From contig NC_091929.1 of assembly GCF_041260155.1 (NCBI RefSeq), forward strand, positions 28,838,962 through 28,902,961: a stretch of 64,000 nucleotides of DNA. Direction: 5' to 3'. Positions within the stretch are counted from its first letter, which is position 1. Each line of letters starts with the position of its first letter. Made by a program: the position numbers and the translations under genes. Shown piece by piece: positions 13,956 to 26,713 of this stretch. Origin of the DNA: Ptychodera flava. Lineage: Eukaryota; Hemichordata; Enteropneusta; Ptychoderidae. A model generated the notes under the pieces. It was not told the origin of the DNA. It searched no databases and saw only the letters and a list, made by a program, of their open reading frames with translations.

Positions 13956-15464
13956 AGACGCCGAACCATGATTTGTTGAATACATACCTGGCACGCTGTC
14001 TGCCTGTGGGCAGAGCGAATCTGGTGATTCCCAAGACCCTTGAGCGAGATTCACTTTCCGAATTGTGCCTTTTGGCGTGGCTATAATTAGAACATCAGCC
14101 AAGCAATCCGACAAAGCAAGACGGTGATCAGTTTTCATATTGCTTCAAAAAAAAGAACGCTTCAAATTGGTATGAACGCTGTTCAAACAATCTTTAAGGA
14201 GAAGTCCGCCGCCACCCACGCGACGCGTCATCGTAATTAATGAACTTTTAGCCGTTCTTCAAAGGAAAATTCGCCGGTGTCTTTGGGAATATTTGCCTAT
14301 TGACATGGAGCTGCACCTAAATAGACGATTTTATCATGGAGAGGACAAGGCTGTTTCTATAGATCCCGGTATCGACCCTCACTGGCAGGCTAGGAGATAT
14401 TAATTAATGAGCCGCAGAGACGAAATTATCATTCCTTTCATTCATTTTGCGTTGTTCTTGAGACTACTAACGTCACACGTGCAGAATCTTAGGGTTAACG
14501 ATCTCGACTCCCATAATTGATTTATTTACAACACCGTGTTATCAATTATACAACTTGATCTATCAAATAATTAATATCTCTACCCACAATTCCAGGGATC
14601 CAATCAGTCTGCAAGGCTTCATTCGGTCTCTTTGCCTGCTTGTCAGCCCATCAACTGCTACATCCAGCCATTCGTCCACCCATTTATCAATCCAACATTC
14701 AATCTATCCGGCAATCCATTTGACTGCGTGTCTGACTGTCCTATCCACTTATCAGACTACCCTATCAATCCACCCATCCATACATCCATCCACACATTCA
14801 TACGTACATCCATCCATCCATACATCCATACGTCCATCCATCCATCAATCCATCCATTCTTCCATCCATACATCCTTCCGTCCGCCCTACCATCCATCCA
14901 TCCATTCATTCATCCACCCACCCACCAAAGTATATATAATTTTCACGCAGTGAAAAGAGTGGTATTATAACTACTTAGTAAGACAATTCACCAATCATGA
15001 AACACGTACATCCCTTCCCAGTTAATCCGCTTGATGGAAATTTTAAAGGAAACTGCCATTTTTAAAACCACGGAAAACGTACCTCTTACACCATTCTAAA
15101 TTCTGGTTTTGCTTGCGACGAAAACACATCACCACTTAATTCATGCTGTATGTCCCGATATTTGATTATTTGAATTTCAAAACGAAGCGTGCGCCATCAT
15201 AATCGAAAACTTACTCGAAACATCTGCGCCAATAATTGTTGGGAATAAAGAGCATGCGTCATAGAAAGCCGGTCTCGGCGGCATGACCTACAAATTCATG
15301 GCATAGACCTGTAACAGGAGCATGTATTAATTCTTCTCTCTGATAAGTTTACTACACTGAATCTCGTCAGTTACACTTTATGCCTTTGTAATGCCCTTCA
15401 ATTGAAAGTCTTATTATTTCGTTATGGCATATATAGATACATAAATGCATAGACACATGCAAAA
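13956..15464. other. No gene seen
   Basis: Unique sequence and the TCCA-type repeat. Confidence 0.5.
14760..14928. repeat. (TCCA)n-type degenerate repeat
   Basis: CATC/CATT units with ACATC interruptions. The Ile-His-Pro-Ser open frames here follow from the repeat. Confidence 0.9.
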
Positions 15465-15640
15465 CATACATACATACATACATACATACATACATACATA
15501 CATACATACATACATACATACATACATACATACATACATACATACATACATACACACATACATACATACATACATACATACATACATACATACATACATA
15601 CATACATACATACATACATACATACATACATACATACATA
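15465..15640. repeat. (CATA)n array
   Basis: About 44 tetranucleotide units with one CACA interruption. Confidence 0.97.
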
Positions 15641-18554
15641 GAGTGATACATATGTGTGTGTAAAAAGTTTGAGATTCGTGTTTCATGGCACTCACTTCGT
15701 TCGATTCTAATTAAATTACCAGCAAAGCTGTTTTAACAGTTTAGTGTATTTCCAGTAGTTTTGTCCTGTTTGTGAAATAGCGTTTCTTGTTCCACTCACA
15801 AAATAATCTCGAAATGCCTGACATTCAATTTGTCAATGCACGGTGTATCTGACGCGTTGTTTGTGGCAAGGCGTATGCTTCGTGTTGCAAACACATTCCA
15901 GAAACGGGAATAAGAAAAAATGTATTAAATTTCGTTTTACAGAAGCGGGATAATGGAAATATTCTCAACTGTTACACTATATCTGCTTTCAAATGACGTA
16001 TTACAACATTTTATACAATACTTATCTTTTTCACGCATCTTCAGTTGCGTACGTGAAATGCTTAATGAAGTTCAATGGTGTCTTTTCTAGGTCAACTCAA
16101 ACCAATCTTGTTGAAGTTAGTCACTGTGTTTTTATAATTTCCACTTCACTGAGGACAACTCAGACTAGCTGATGCACACTTTATGGAAGGAGTATTAGAA
16201 TATTTTGACTTTTATCTCAGCCAACTTAGACCACACAATTTTCCCATTAATCGTAGGACCTATCGTACCGTAAGATTTGTACATTTCCCTTAAATGGCTG
16301 GATGCGATTGGGTCAAAACGTTACCGAGAACTAAACATCTTCGCCTTATTTTTTAGCCTTCTAGAGTAGAGAAGAACATGGTAATCTTGTAGTCATACAA
16401 CGAGACGCCTTCCTTGAGCACTGTATTAGTCGTTTACACTAACCCAACAAAATTATTTCTAACCTTCCTTATATTGAAGACATTTATGTGAAGATTAAAT
16501 ATGCTTTTCTATTGAAATTGTTTGACATAGCGTGCCACAGGCCGCTACACGAGTGGTAATTTTCGTGCCAAATCCGGTGTAAATGTTAATTTTGATCATT
16601 TTTTTCAAGGACAGGGCGCTGGATGAATGAGAGGGATCAGCTGTATGTGAAGTGACTTCCTGTTTGACAGAGCCGTTATATCCGTTTTGACAATCGTCCC
16701 ATGGCGCTTTCTCCACAATTTTCATTTCAGCGCATTGCTTCTGGGATGACTGGAGGTGACCCTCAGATTCCGAGTGTGTGGGCTACGCTACACGTGGGAC
16801 AGCGGCGAATGGTCTGACCATTGCAGAACTATACATCGTAAGTGTAAATTTTTTCGTGTTAACAAATCATCTTTCGCTCTAGTTCTTTCAAGAATGGGAA
16901 CAAATTAGTCTTGGAAGTATGCCTATTCGAGTCTCGAGTACGCCATGTCAGACTTGAATTAGGTCAGCTACCAAAATTAATTTTCTTTCACCAAAGCCGC
17001 GCTCATAATCACGTGATCCTTAGAACAGGCGCGCCGATTACTGACAGGTCGCGACATGCTGCGACGTAAAACCTCACGAGTCATGGATGCCCGCACATTT
17101 GAATTTGTTGCAAAACTATGCAAGTGAGGCGCCAAGTACGATTCCGGTATCTGAGTGTCCGCGCCGTAGTCTGATGGCAAACCTCACGAGTCGCAGCTAC
17201 TTGTATCTATAAATTTGAAGCAAAAATATGCAAACAGCGCGATTCAATCGTGCGATAACACTTTCACCTGCCGACAGAGAGAGAACGCTGAGACAACGAG
17301 TTTACGGAGGGTCTATTAACCCAACTAATATATTCAAAATAATTCAAATACATTCACAGATTATTTATGGTGCGTATCTTGCGTGCCTCGTGGCGCCTTC
17401 GTGGTCCACACTGATATGCTCATGTTTCATTTGTCTGGCTGTCTAGGGTGATTATTTTAGTGGAAACATATTTAATGAAATTACCCATATTAATGTGATG
17501 TTTCTTGATTCATTTTGCGTTCTGAAAATCAAAAACTGACTTTGCGATTTGACATTCATGTTTGGAGTGAAGTGCATCGTCACATGTGCACGGCCTTCTC
17601 TTTGATATATTGTTTAGAAAGAGTTCATAACGTATTTTTACTACCGAAGATGACGCCTTTGAGGGTTTACTTCACAATGATCCAATTCGAAGGAACTGTC
17701 GGATATTGACCGAATGTGTCAGCGCTAATGCTTGAGTTTGGATTTCAAATACATCGTACTTGCTCCATGTATGGTCGTCTGATCGGAAGATTACTGTTAT
17801 CACTGTGGCAGTGGTCCATTGGCAACTTACGCACAGTTTGCTCGCGCAGTAGGTGGTGTCGTGTGCAAAAATAACCGCAGACGACAAAATCTGACATTAT
17901 TGAGTGAGAGTCAAAACATCAGCTGACGGTTGAAAGTTAATCCTGGTTTAATGAAAGAAGTCAACTACAGACTTCGGTTATCGACATCTTTGTTAATCCA
18001 TGTTCCAATGGATGACATTCTTGGATTTGGAAAGGTGAGAGGGCATGGGTAAATGTTGCTTAGCTGACGCTATCTCAGACTTTTGCCTGAGTACGCAAGA
18101 TCATTGCGCTGCATACACCTGCCTCAATATCAGAACATGGTTTAAGAAATATTGTCAGTAGCAGAGGAACCTTTGCAGCAACGCTTTTGCTCATAACAAC
18201 CTGATTAAACAAGCATACATAGATTTCTGCAAAAAGAACCGGAAAATAGAATATTGATGTAATTGATCATGATTATTCTAAATGATATGTGATTAAAAAT
18301 TCAATACATATATAATATATGAAATGCGAAATGCTACAAAATATTGGAAAGGTTCATTTACGAAATGTACTTTACAAATTTTGGAAAGATTGATTGTTCT
18401 GTCCTTCTGTACTTATCAATCATAGAGAATGGCTGTCTTGTTATTAATTTTTTGTAAAGTCAGGGATAATGAAATATTATTAACAATATGACATAAATTA
18501 ATTCTAAGACTGATATTGTGAATTTGCAATGATGTATGCACACATGCGTAGATG
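15641..18554. other. No gene seen
   Basis: Unique sequence apart from the 58-bp duplication at 17 kb. Confidence 0.5.
17068..17236. repeat. Two 58-bp direct copies with octamer-like motifs
   Basis: AAACCTCACGAGTC starts at 17068 and 17179. Each copy has TTTGAA and then ATGCAA(A) at a matching distance (ends about 17125 and 17236). ATGCAAA is the core of the POU octamer. The middles differ, so shared outer blocks may be what is kept. Confidence 0.6.
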
Positions 18555-18698
18555 CACATACATACATACATACATACATACATACATACATACATACATA
18601 CATACATACATACATACATACATACATACATACATACATACATACATACATACATACATACATACATACATACATACATACATACATACATACATACA
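18555..18698. repeat. (CATA)n array
   Basis: 36 perfect units. Confidence 0.97.
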
Positions 18699-19089
18699 CT
18701 CTTATTGATTAATAACACTTATTGCAAACTATTTCGTTTCACAAAGTATCTAATAATCATCTGTTGCCATGCTATGATGTTTTTATTTAGATACAGTTTG
18801 ATAATTCTTGCTTGAAGTACAGGACCTGTTTACAACAGACTTATATAACAAATATCTGCACGCATGTTCTTTCGCTTCAATATACGTACGCCATCCGTGT
18901 ACGCCATTGGTTCATAGGCATGTGGCTCAAATCTTTACACTCCGAATTCTTGCGATTTGTTTTTGTATATATGGCTTGTGGCATAATAAGTTAAAGTTAT
19001 GCTTGTCTCACAGAGGTATTTCAGAAACATTCCCCTTGTGCTTATTTCGGTAACACATCTATTTAGATGGTATACAAAGAAGAAGTACC

Positions 19090-19279
19090 TTAAAGGTATA
19101 CTGTCACCGGTTCCAATTTGCCATAGTTTCCATGGAAAGAGAAATCTAACCAATCACAGATTTAAGCGGGTGGCCGCTTTTTAAAAACAGCGCCATCACA
19201 TGGGCATTTTGAATACCAAGGAACGCCCCTTTGACCATATATGGGCATATTTAGATTACAGGTGGCTGTATACCTTTAA
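19090..19279 (+). mobile_element. Family B MITE, copy 1 (190 bp)
   Basis: TTAAAGGTATACTGTCACC at the left and GGTGGCTGTATACCTTTAA at the right form terminal inverted repeats with TTAA ends. The inner block has CATGGAAAGAGAAATCT and GCGGGTGGCCGC. Non-coding, probably piggyBac-like by its TTAA ends. Confidence 0.85.
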
Positions 19280-19549
19280 GGAGCAAAGAGCACTTTCGTC
19301 TTGAAAGAGAAATATACATTGTGAAACATTTACCATAATTTCGAGCTGGACAACTTTAGTGACCTTGAACTCCTAACGGACGTTAACATTTCTTGTGGTT
19401 TTGCCCTAGCGTGATATGGAGGCTACAATCTGTATACACATAAAACAAACAACAGACGCCAGGTTTAGGTCGTAACGGGATCGCGTGGTTCTGCAAGATG
19501 AATTTTACCAGATAACTCTAGCTATCATTTGGAAAGAAGAATGTTGCAA

Positions 19550-19742
19550 TTAAAGGCATACAGTCACCTGTAATCTAAATATGCCCAAATATGTTCAAAG
19601 GGGCGTTCCCTGGTATTAAAAATGTGCATGCGAGGGCGCTGTTTTTTAAAAAGCGGCCACCCGCGTAAAATCTGTGATTGTTAGACTTTCTCTTTCCATG
19701 GTAACTGTGGGAAAATTGGAACAGGTGACAGTATACCTTTAA
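19550..19742 (-). mobile_element. Family B MITE, copy 2
   Basis: TTAAAGGCATACAGTCACCT to AGGTGACAGTATACCTTTAA, reverse relative to copy 1 and 270 bases from it. Confidence 0.85.
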
Positions 19743-20210
19743 AACAAATAAGAAAATTGGTTCACAATAGTATTTAATACGTTTGTAAAAGTATGTCTCG
19801 TTCATTGAAATCATATCTAGCAAAACGCTACCTGAGCTTTAAAGCTTTAAAGTGCTTTGAGTGTAGATTGAGTACTTCTAATTAAAACAAAACCCTAGAA
19901 AATCACTTGGCTTCTGGATGACGTTACTGTCATTCAACCTGAATATTGCTGATTAGTCGCAGTCTTGTTCAGACGCAAATGCAGAGTGCACCATCCATGA
20001 GGATAATATAGTCTGTGTCAAGTGACGTTGTGATCCGATATTCTTCACTATGAGTGGGAGATGACGATTGAAATTCTCAATTAAGAGGATTTTATTACAT
20101 TTATATTGTCAATATGGTTCTGCCAGTCTTTTTGTGATTATTGATTTAACTGTCAACCTTCTTCAGTGTTTGCCCTTGAGTCAGTCATTCAATTTCAATA
20201 GTACAGTGGT

Positions 20211-20413
20211 AAACAGGCTGGTCTTGGCCAGGTGGTAGGAAAACAGACTGGTCTTGGCCAGGTGTCGGAAAATAGACTGGTCTTAGCCAGGTGGCAGGGA
20301 AACAGGCTGGTCTTGGCCAGGTGCAGGAAAAGTGGTCTTCGCAAGGTTGCGGGATAACAGACTGGTCTTGGCCAGGTGGTGGAAAACAGACTTTTTTTGA
20401 CCAGGTATAGGAA
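20211..20413. repeat. 30-bp minisatellite, about seven units
   Basis: Units of 25-30 bases built on ACAGACTGGTCTTGGCCAGG; units 5 and 7 are the most diverged. Unit-to-unit divergence suggests an old array. Confidence 0.88.
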
Positions 20414-21298
20414 GCAGACTAAGTGTTGTAGCACATTTCATATCACTAAGATATGCAAACGTACTTTCTCCTCCATTATGGTCAATTTAATATAACTTTC
20501 GAAATATCTTGCAATAACTTTCACTTTTGTAATACTTTCTTGCATTTTTCTGGCAAATCACTTAAAAAGGCCTTTTTGCAACTTACAAACACAGCTTGAA
20601 TGTGTGCAATAACTAGTATCACTGCTCAAAAAAATAGTCCCTTTTGTAATTCATTTGTCAACATTAACATTAGGTTTAATATGTTGTTTTAGGACCAATA
20701 CTTTGTATAGCGATATTTCAGTGAGAATACCTTAGAAAGGTAAACGTTTGCTAGAACATATATATTTTAAAATATCATAAAAATATCATTGTTAGTGTTC
20801 TTAGGTTTAAAACTCTCCAATGAGTTTTTTTTCGGCACAAAAACGCGTAAGACACTATGCTTGCCGCTCTCACAGGTGAGGGCATGCTACGGAAGTACAA
20901 AAACGCTTACAGTGATAATTTAGTGAAGGGAAACTATGGGAAATGAATCGAAATGAAATGAGGCAAGTACATGGATAAAATCGATTAGTGTACTGAAAAT
21001 GTCACATTTTATATTATGCGTCGATTTGATGTTGATTTTCGCGTCATTTTTCAGACATCTGGCACAGCCCCATCTTCAGATTGGATCCAGGGCTACAACT
21101 GTAGCAACAGCAATCGATCCACCCAAAGGGCATGGATGGCACAGATTTCAACCGTAATAACTTCAATACCTGCTACTTATGTAGTGCAGTAACCGGATTA
21201 ATTATTTCCAGTTCGATTTCCTTTGCACAGTTCAAATGTGACATATCAAATCGCGATTACCTTGACGTGCATGAAGGTCAAGAGTATTATATAACCAT

Positions 21299-21433
21299 GC
21301 ATACATACATACATACATACATACATACATACATACATACATACATACATACATACATACATACATACATACATACATACATACATACATACATACATAC
21401 ATACATACATACATACATACATACATACATACA
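21299..21433. repeat. (CATA)n array
   Basis: About 34 perfect units. Confidence 0.97.
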
Positions 21434-23710
21434 ATATGTCTGTGTTAGTGAAATTTATAACTAACCTGTATTAGCAATAATAATGTTCGATACGTTAAAT
21501 ATATAATGGCAACTACAAGAACTTTTCTACGAGACTTAAGGGATCTTTACAAATTTATGATATTTTGAATCAAATATGGGAAGATCTGACAGGTTGTTTA
21601 CACGTCAGCTGTTCCCGGGAAACCCTCATCTGTCAAGGATGAAGAAGTATTCTGTACATAAGCTGTCTAGACAGTTTTAGTCGAGACTGAGGATTTTCGA
21701 AGTGAAAAGAAGAGTCGCAGGTCTACTCCGCCACACTTCTCGTTCCGCCCTCTCAAGCCTTTCGGCTTTCTTTTGGTTTTAGATATTCGCCAAGGCCGTA
21801 ACCTAACCAAATTGCCGAAGGGCAAAACCTAGCTTAGCTAGAATTTTGAGAATTTACATAAATTTACATGTTGACATAGTGGACAATTCGGGGGCAGCAG
21901 GCCTCCCCAACAGGCTAAGTCCTTGCTTTCCGGTCTGTAGATGGTGGTTTTTGAAGCACCAGCTGGTAAGACATTTAGATCCAAGTCATCCTGCTAAATG
22001 TTGAAAAATTATCCATGTGCTGACACTTCCATTCCTTCCACATTTACACATCTCTCAACACACACACACGCTTGACATTGGCATTGCTGTTAATGCATTG
22101 TGTTGACAAGGCCAATGTATGTATATAAAATATTTCAGTGAGAAGAGAAATGGTACATGTTTTCAAGCAGAAAAGCACTCAAACATTATCAAAACTATCA
22201 TTGTTGGTGTTTTCAGGCATAAATATATAATGAGTCTTTTGTGGTACATGCCATATCACCAAACTACGTCTGGTCGTCTCTACATTGCAAACATTTTAGG
22301 ACTTTGAAAGATGAATCATTTTGATTTTGAACCCACGTTCCCCGATTTCGATTCGGATGCTCTACCAATTGAGCCTATTGATCAGCTGATCAGCTCAAGT
22401 TTAAAGCATGTACGAGTTATTTTTTCAAACCCCAAAATCGCTGTAGTGTAGAGAAGCTCAAACGTAGTTGAAGTGAGATTTTTCTCATTAATTTCTACAA
22501 TAATTTCCGCTACGCGATACTTTGGAACCTGTATTATTACAATATTAGAATACTTAAATAATGTCGGTTCCTCAAAACTACTTTTTAGTGAGAAAAATTG
22601 ATGTAAAATCTGAGTTTCTTTAATTATTCATCAATAAAATGATGATAATTTACTAACAATTGAAATTTCCTCCGACATTTTCCCCGATTCGACTCTTCAT
22701 TACTTTTAATTTCACATTTATATTCCATACGCCCACGATTCTGAAATATTCTGAAATATTTAGTTGCTGATTATTGATATTGAAAAATGAACTATCGTTT
22801 ACCAGTTTTTATGATATTTTGACATTTCACAGATACTGCATAAAATATTTAACCATTTCCGTACGATATATATTAAAGCACCATTATATTGCGTCTTCTC
22901 AGTTTGGTCGAATCCTGTGACATTTTGGTTTCTCTGACTTTTTCCGATTCGTCACAATGGGTGCGTATAAAATGGTTTCGTCACAGCAATTAATATGAAT
23001 AATAAGGAAGCCAAGTCTTACACTCATGCCTTGCTTGCTTTAAGAATCGGATATCGTACCCCTCCCCTCCCCAATTGCCATGTCGTTTGATTGTGAGTGA
23101 CGTTTCCCCGTCGTTTATGGAATACATGGGTTGTCGGTGGTAATTATATTTGATGATGCTTGTTGATCTCCATCAAGTGAAGCTGGTGTTTTGTGAGCTG
23201 CTTCCTACAATCAAATTTGGTTCAACCACCGAGGTATTAGCGCGTGTCAACAACAGTCAGCGTAAAAGTGCACCTATTGTTACTGTTTAAAATACCGACA
23301 ACTTGTCAATGAATTCTGTACCGTGTTAAAAGTTATGAACCCGGTTAAGTAGACCGCGTCGTCCTTCACTCGGAAGTGCGTGGGTTCATAAGTCTCGCTC
23401 AGTAAAAATACTCCGTTAACCGACCCAGAATCGATATTGTGTAGAGTATTTTAGGATTTCAGTACTCTACTACAAAAATTTCAATTTAGGCGAAAATTCA
23501 CTTTATCTAAGAGATGAATATTCATGTCAAAGGTATAGTTCGGATAAGTTACAAAAACACCCATTTTATTATCCCTTTATTTATATGTGGTAATAAACCT
23601 TACAACATATATTGGTTTGTCAGCAAACTACTTGGGCTACCCATTCTAGTCTTTTAAACTAGCTGCAATCAAAAGAGATTCTCTGCTGACAAGGAGAAGT
23701 CCCTGAATCA
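21434..23710. other. No gene seen
   Basis: Only the tRNA-like relic stands out. Confidence 0.5.
22326..22387 (-). pseudogene. tRNA-like relic (possible tRNA-derived SINE head)
   Basis: Reverse strand: A-box-like TAGGCTCAATTGG (22365-22377), D stem GCTC/GAGC, a five-pair anticodon stem TCCGA/TCGGG around a 7-base loop with CGA in the anticodon position, and B-box-like GGGTTCAAA (22326-22334). The T stem and acceptor stem do not pair, so it is not a working tRNA. Confidence 0.4.
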
Positions 23711-24016
23711 GTGAGTGAATGAATGAATGAATGAATGAATGAATGAATGAATGAATGAATGAATGAATGAATGAATGAATGAGTGAAGGGGACGTACGAT
23801 AGATGGATGGATTAACGAATGAATGAATGAATGAATGAATGAATGAATGAATGAATGAATGAAATGGTGAACGTACGGATTGATAGATGGATGGATGGAT
23901 GAATGAACGATTGATTGATTGATTGATTGCTCCATTGATTGGTTGATTGATTGATTGGATAGTTGAACACACAGATGTATGGATTAATTGATTGATTGAT
24001 TGATTGATTGATCGAT
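23711..24016. repeat. Compound (GAAT)n / (GATG)n / (GATT)n repeat
   Basis: Two GAAT tracts (23715-23782, 23817-23861), then GATG and GATT tracts, a stepwise-evolved tetranucleotide array. Confidence 0.93.
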
Positions 24017-25021
24017 GGATAAATTCATTCTGTGTTTATAAGACCACAGTTTCTCTTTATTTTTGAAAGCAAAGAAGACACATTTACTAAAGTGGGTCAA
24101 TAAGCATTCGTTGTGTGATGCAATAACGTTTCTGTTCAGCCGACGGGTGGGAAAAGACACGGCATACATTCAATTGCAGATTGTTATATGCTAGCCGGAT
24201 AAGACACATGCAAATACACTCTGCAACAAACCTAACATCAAAGACATGTTCTTTCCGGTCTAGCCTTCCTGGTCCACTCGCATTTCCGCGCAATGAAAGA
24301 TATTATTAAATGAACATAAACAACAGCGCAAACAGTAATTTTCTTATCAAGATCTTTATCAAGTAAAGAAAATTAATGTTTTATCTAAAGGAAATAGACA
24401 TGCGTACATTTTTATTCTCTCTCTCTCTAACGTTAAGATAGCTATTGATAATGATGATTTAAATTCATTAATGCATGGGCGTATCGATGATATCGTATTG
24501 AGTAGCTTACCTCATAACTCATCGTAAAATATGAATTTCCCGAGCGAACGTAGCATGCATTTCCTGTCAATCCCATGGCACCAACTATATGAGCCATTGA
24601 TAAAGTGGTGAGTCGAACATTTACAAACAAATGACACATATTAAACAAATGATTTGTCATAATGGGCGATGAAATGTACCTATAAAGCATAAAATGTAAA
24701 TGACGATTTCACACAGACTTGCTCATAGGCTACGTGCTCACGGAAAAAAACCTACGAGAATATTGTACCTGTCTTCAAGTGAGTCATTTTACGCAATTTC
24801 GTAACAACGCCTCGTTGATTCTATTATCAACGAAAAAATAACGTTTCTGACTTTTTTAATGCGACGTGGGCGGAATGATCAATTATGTCTCGTCTTGACA
24901 AAGACTGGTCAAATAACGTCTTTTACCCTATGTATTGTTTGAAACAGATTAATACTTTATACAGTTCCATTTTTGATGAATGGGTTTATATAAGTACAAT
25001 TCTCGGAATGAAAGAATATTT
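24017..25021. other. No gene seen
   Basis: Unique sequence with a small CT run near 24415. Confidence 0.5.
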
Positions 25022-25024
25022 ATA

Positions 25025-25102
<78 letters not shown>
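25022..25102. repeat. (TA)n microsatellite
   Basis: About 40 pure TA units, 85 bases before the LINE fragment. Confidence 0.95.
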
Positions 25103-25104
<2 letters not shown>

Positions 25105-25186
25105 TGTGTGTGCATGTGCGTCATAAACAGTTAGTCGAGATACATTAAGTAAGGCGTATTTGTTAAATAAATAGACACTGTATATA

Positions 25187-26043
25187 TAAGAGTTCAGTGG
25201 TTAGGTCCTGGATGTCAGAAAATGTTCTCGGCTTAAATGATGAGAAAACTGAATTCGTAATATTTTCAACCGTTACCGGTAATCAGCCTGAGAACGGGAT
25301 CAGAGAAATTAGGGTTTGTGATACTTTGATTCCTGTTCACTTTAAGGCTAAGAGCCTGGGAGCCGCTCTCGACTCTAGCCTCACAATGAAGCCCCATGTT
25401 GGTCAGATCTGACGTTCATCCATTTTCCATTTACGTCGTATCGCACTGATTCGGAAGTACCTTTCTAAGTCTGCAACGGAGCATTTGCTACAACTCGTAT
25501 TGATTCAGGACTTCCCAAATGCTTAATTAATTATTCAACGTATTTGAATATTGCTGCGAGAATTGCCACTCGTTCTAAACCTACTTCACATATCACACCG
25601 GTATGTAAGCAATTACATTTGTAACCTGTTTCTCAACGCATAATTTTTAAGATTTTAATTTTCAGAATCGTAATTTGAGATCTGCCGATCACATACTAAG
25701 AAATATGGCAATCGTGCTTTCAGTGTTGCGGCCCCCGTTCTTCGGAACAATCTTCCACTTGAGGTCCGATGCTCCCTTACTCTCTCTTCTTTTAAATCAA
25801 ACCTTAAAACTCACCTCCTTAAATTAGCTTTCAGTTAATCTTTGTACCCTATGGCGGTGATATAAGTTTACCAGGTGAGTTGGTGTACGAAGTGGGTTTT
25901 TTTTTGACATTTTAGTGTGAACTTTTCTCGTTTTACGTGAGTCTTTTACATTTTTAAATAGCAGTGTAATTTTTAATGTAGCGTCTTTGATCACATTTAT
26001 CACACTGGATATCGCCGCTCTATAAATAAATTATTATTTCTAT
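25187..26043 (+). mobile_element. 5'-truncated LINE, 3' end of reverse transcriptase and tail
   Basis: The open segment 25197-25409 has the post-palm RT pattern: W-M-x2-N-x-L-x-L-N, KTE, and KSLGAALDSSLTMKPHV. Downstream, in shifted frames, lie CKQLHL-x-PVSQRI, NRAFSVAAP, NNLPLEVRC and FKSNLKTHL, the usual C-terminal string of CR1/Jockey-group elements. It ends in CGCTCTATAAATAAATTATT. At least two frame changes and stops show it is dead. No target duplication recognised. Confidence 0.75.
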
Positions 26044-26647
26044 TATGAAAGCGTGTGTTCAAATACATTCTATTTCGTATGTATCTACATACTTATCTTT
26101 TTTATAGACTTCATGACTGACACACTTCGTTGACTTTATCAACACTACCCTCACTTTATAAAATATCAATTTGTTGTTGAAGATTGCTTAAGCAAATTGT
26201 TAACTTCCTGCAGTTCCACTTTTGAACAAAGGGACACTTTCTGGACAATAATCTTTGATAAAGCCAATGGAAATTTTGCTGTCACTTTATTGAATTTAAA
26301 TCGAAAGAGACTTTGCTATATATATTCCACTCAATTTGTCAAACCAGTACGTTTTATTATTTACAATATATTTTACAGGATAGCGAATGTAACTTTCAAG
26401 AACCACACGAACACGCAATATCTCAAGAATTGGCTTTCAATTAATACAAGTGTTCTTAGATGCTTAAGTAAACTATTTATTGACTTTTGGTCAATGTCTT
26501 ACAAAGTCTCTTAGATTAGGCCTTCAACCATTTAAACCTGTTGTGCTATGTCAATCATTTTGATAGTTTCTCCTGACCTGTATTCTCAAGTTATGTACTT
26601 CTATTAGTTTAATTGTGTCGTGATTCTTCTCTTATTGAGGAGGAACA

Positions 26648-26713
<66 letters not shown>

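Larger units (their letters stand above)
18699..21298. other. No gene seen
   Basis: Two family-B copies and the minisatellite; the rest is unique AT-rich sequence. Confidence 0.5.

Noticed and set aside
13752-14138. 128-codon minus-strand frame
   Set aside because: No recognisable domain; it overlaps the promoter-like cluster, and its composition looks random.
14555-14970. Ile-His-Pro-Ser repeat frames
   Set aside because: Explained by the degenerate TCCA-type repeat in two overlapping frames.
20211-20413. CRISPR-like array
   Set aside because: Units are contiguous with no unique spacers, in an animal genome; it is a minisatellite.
23340-23410. Second tRNA-like sequence (GTGGGTTCATAAGTC resembling a B box)
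   Set aside because: No A box at the correct distance and no stem pairing.
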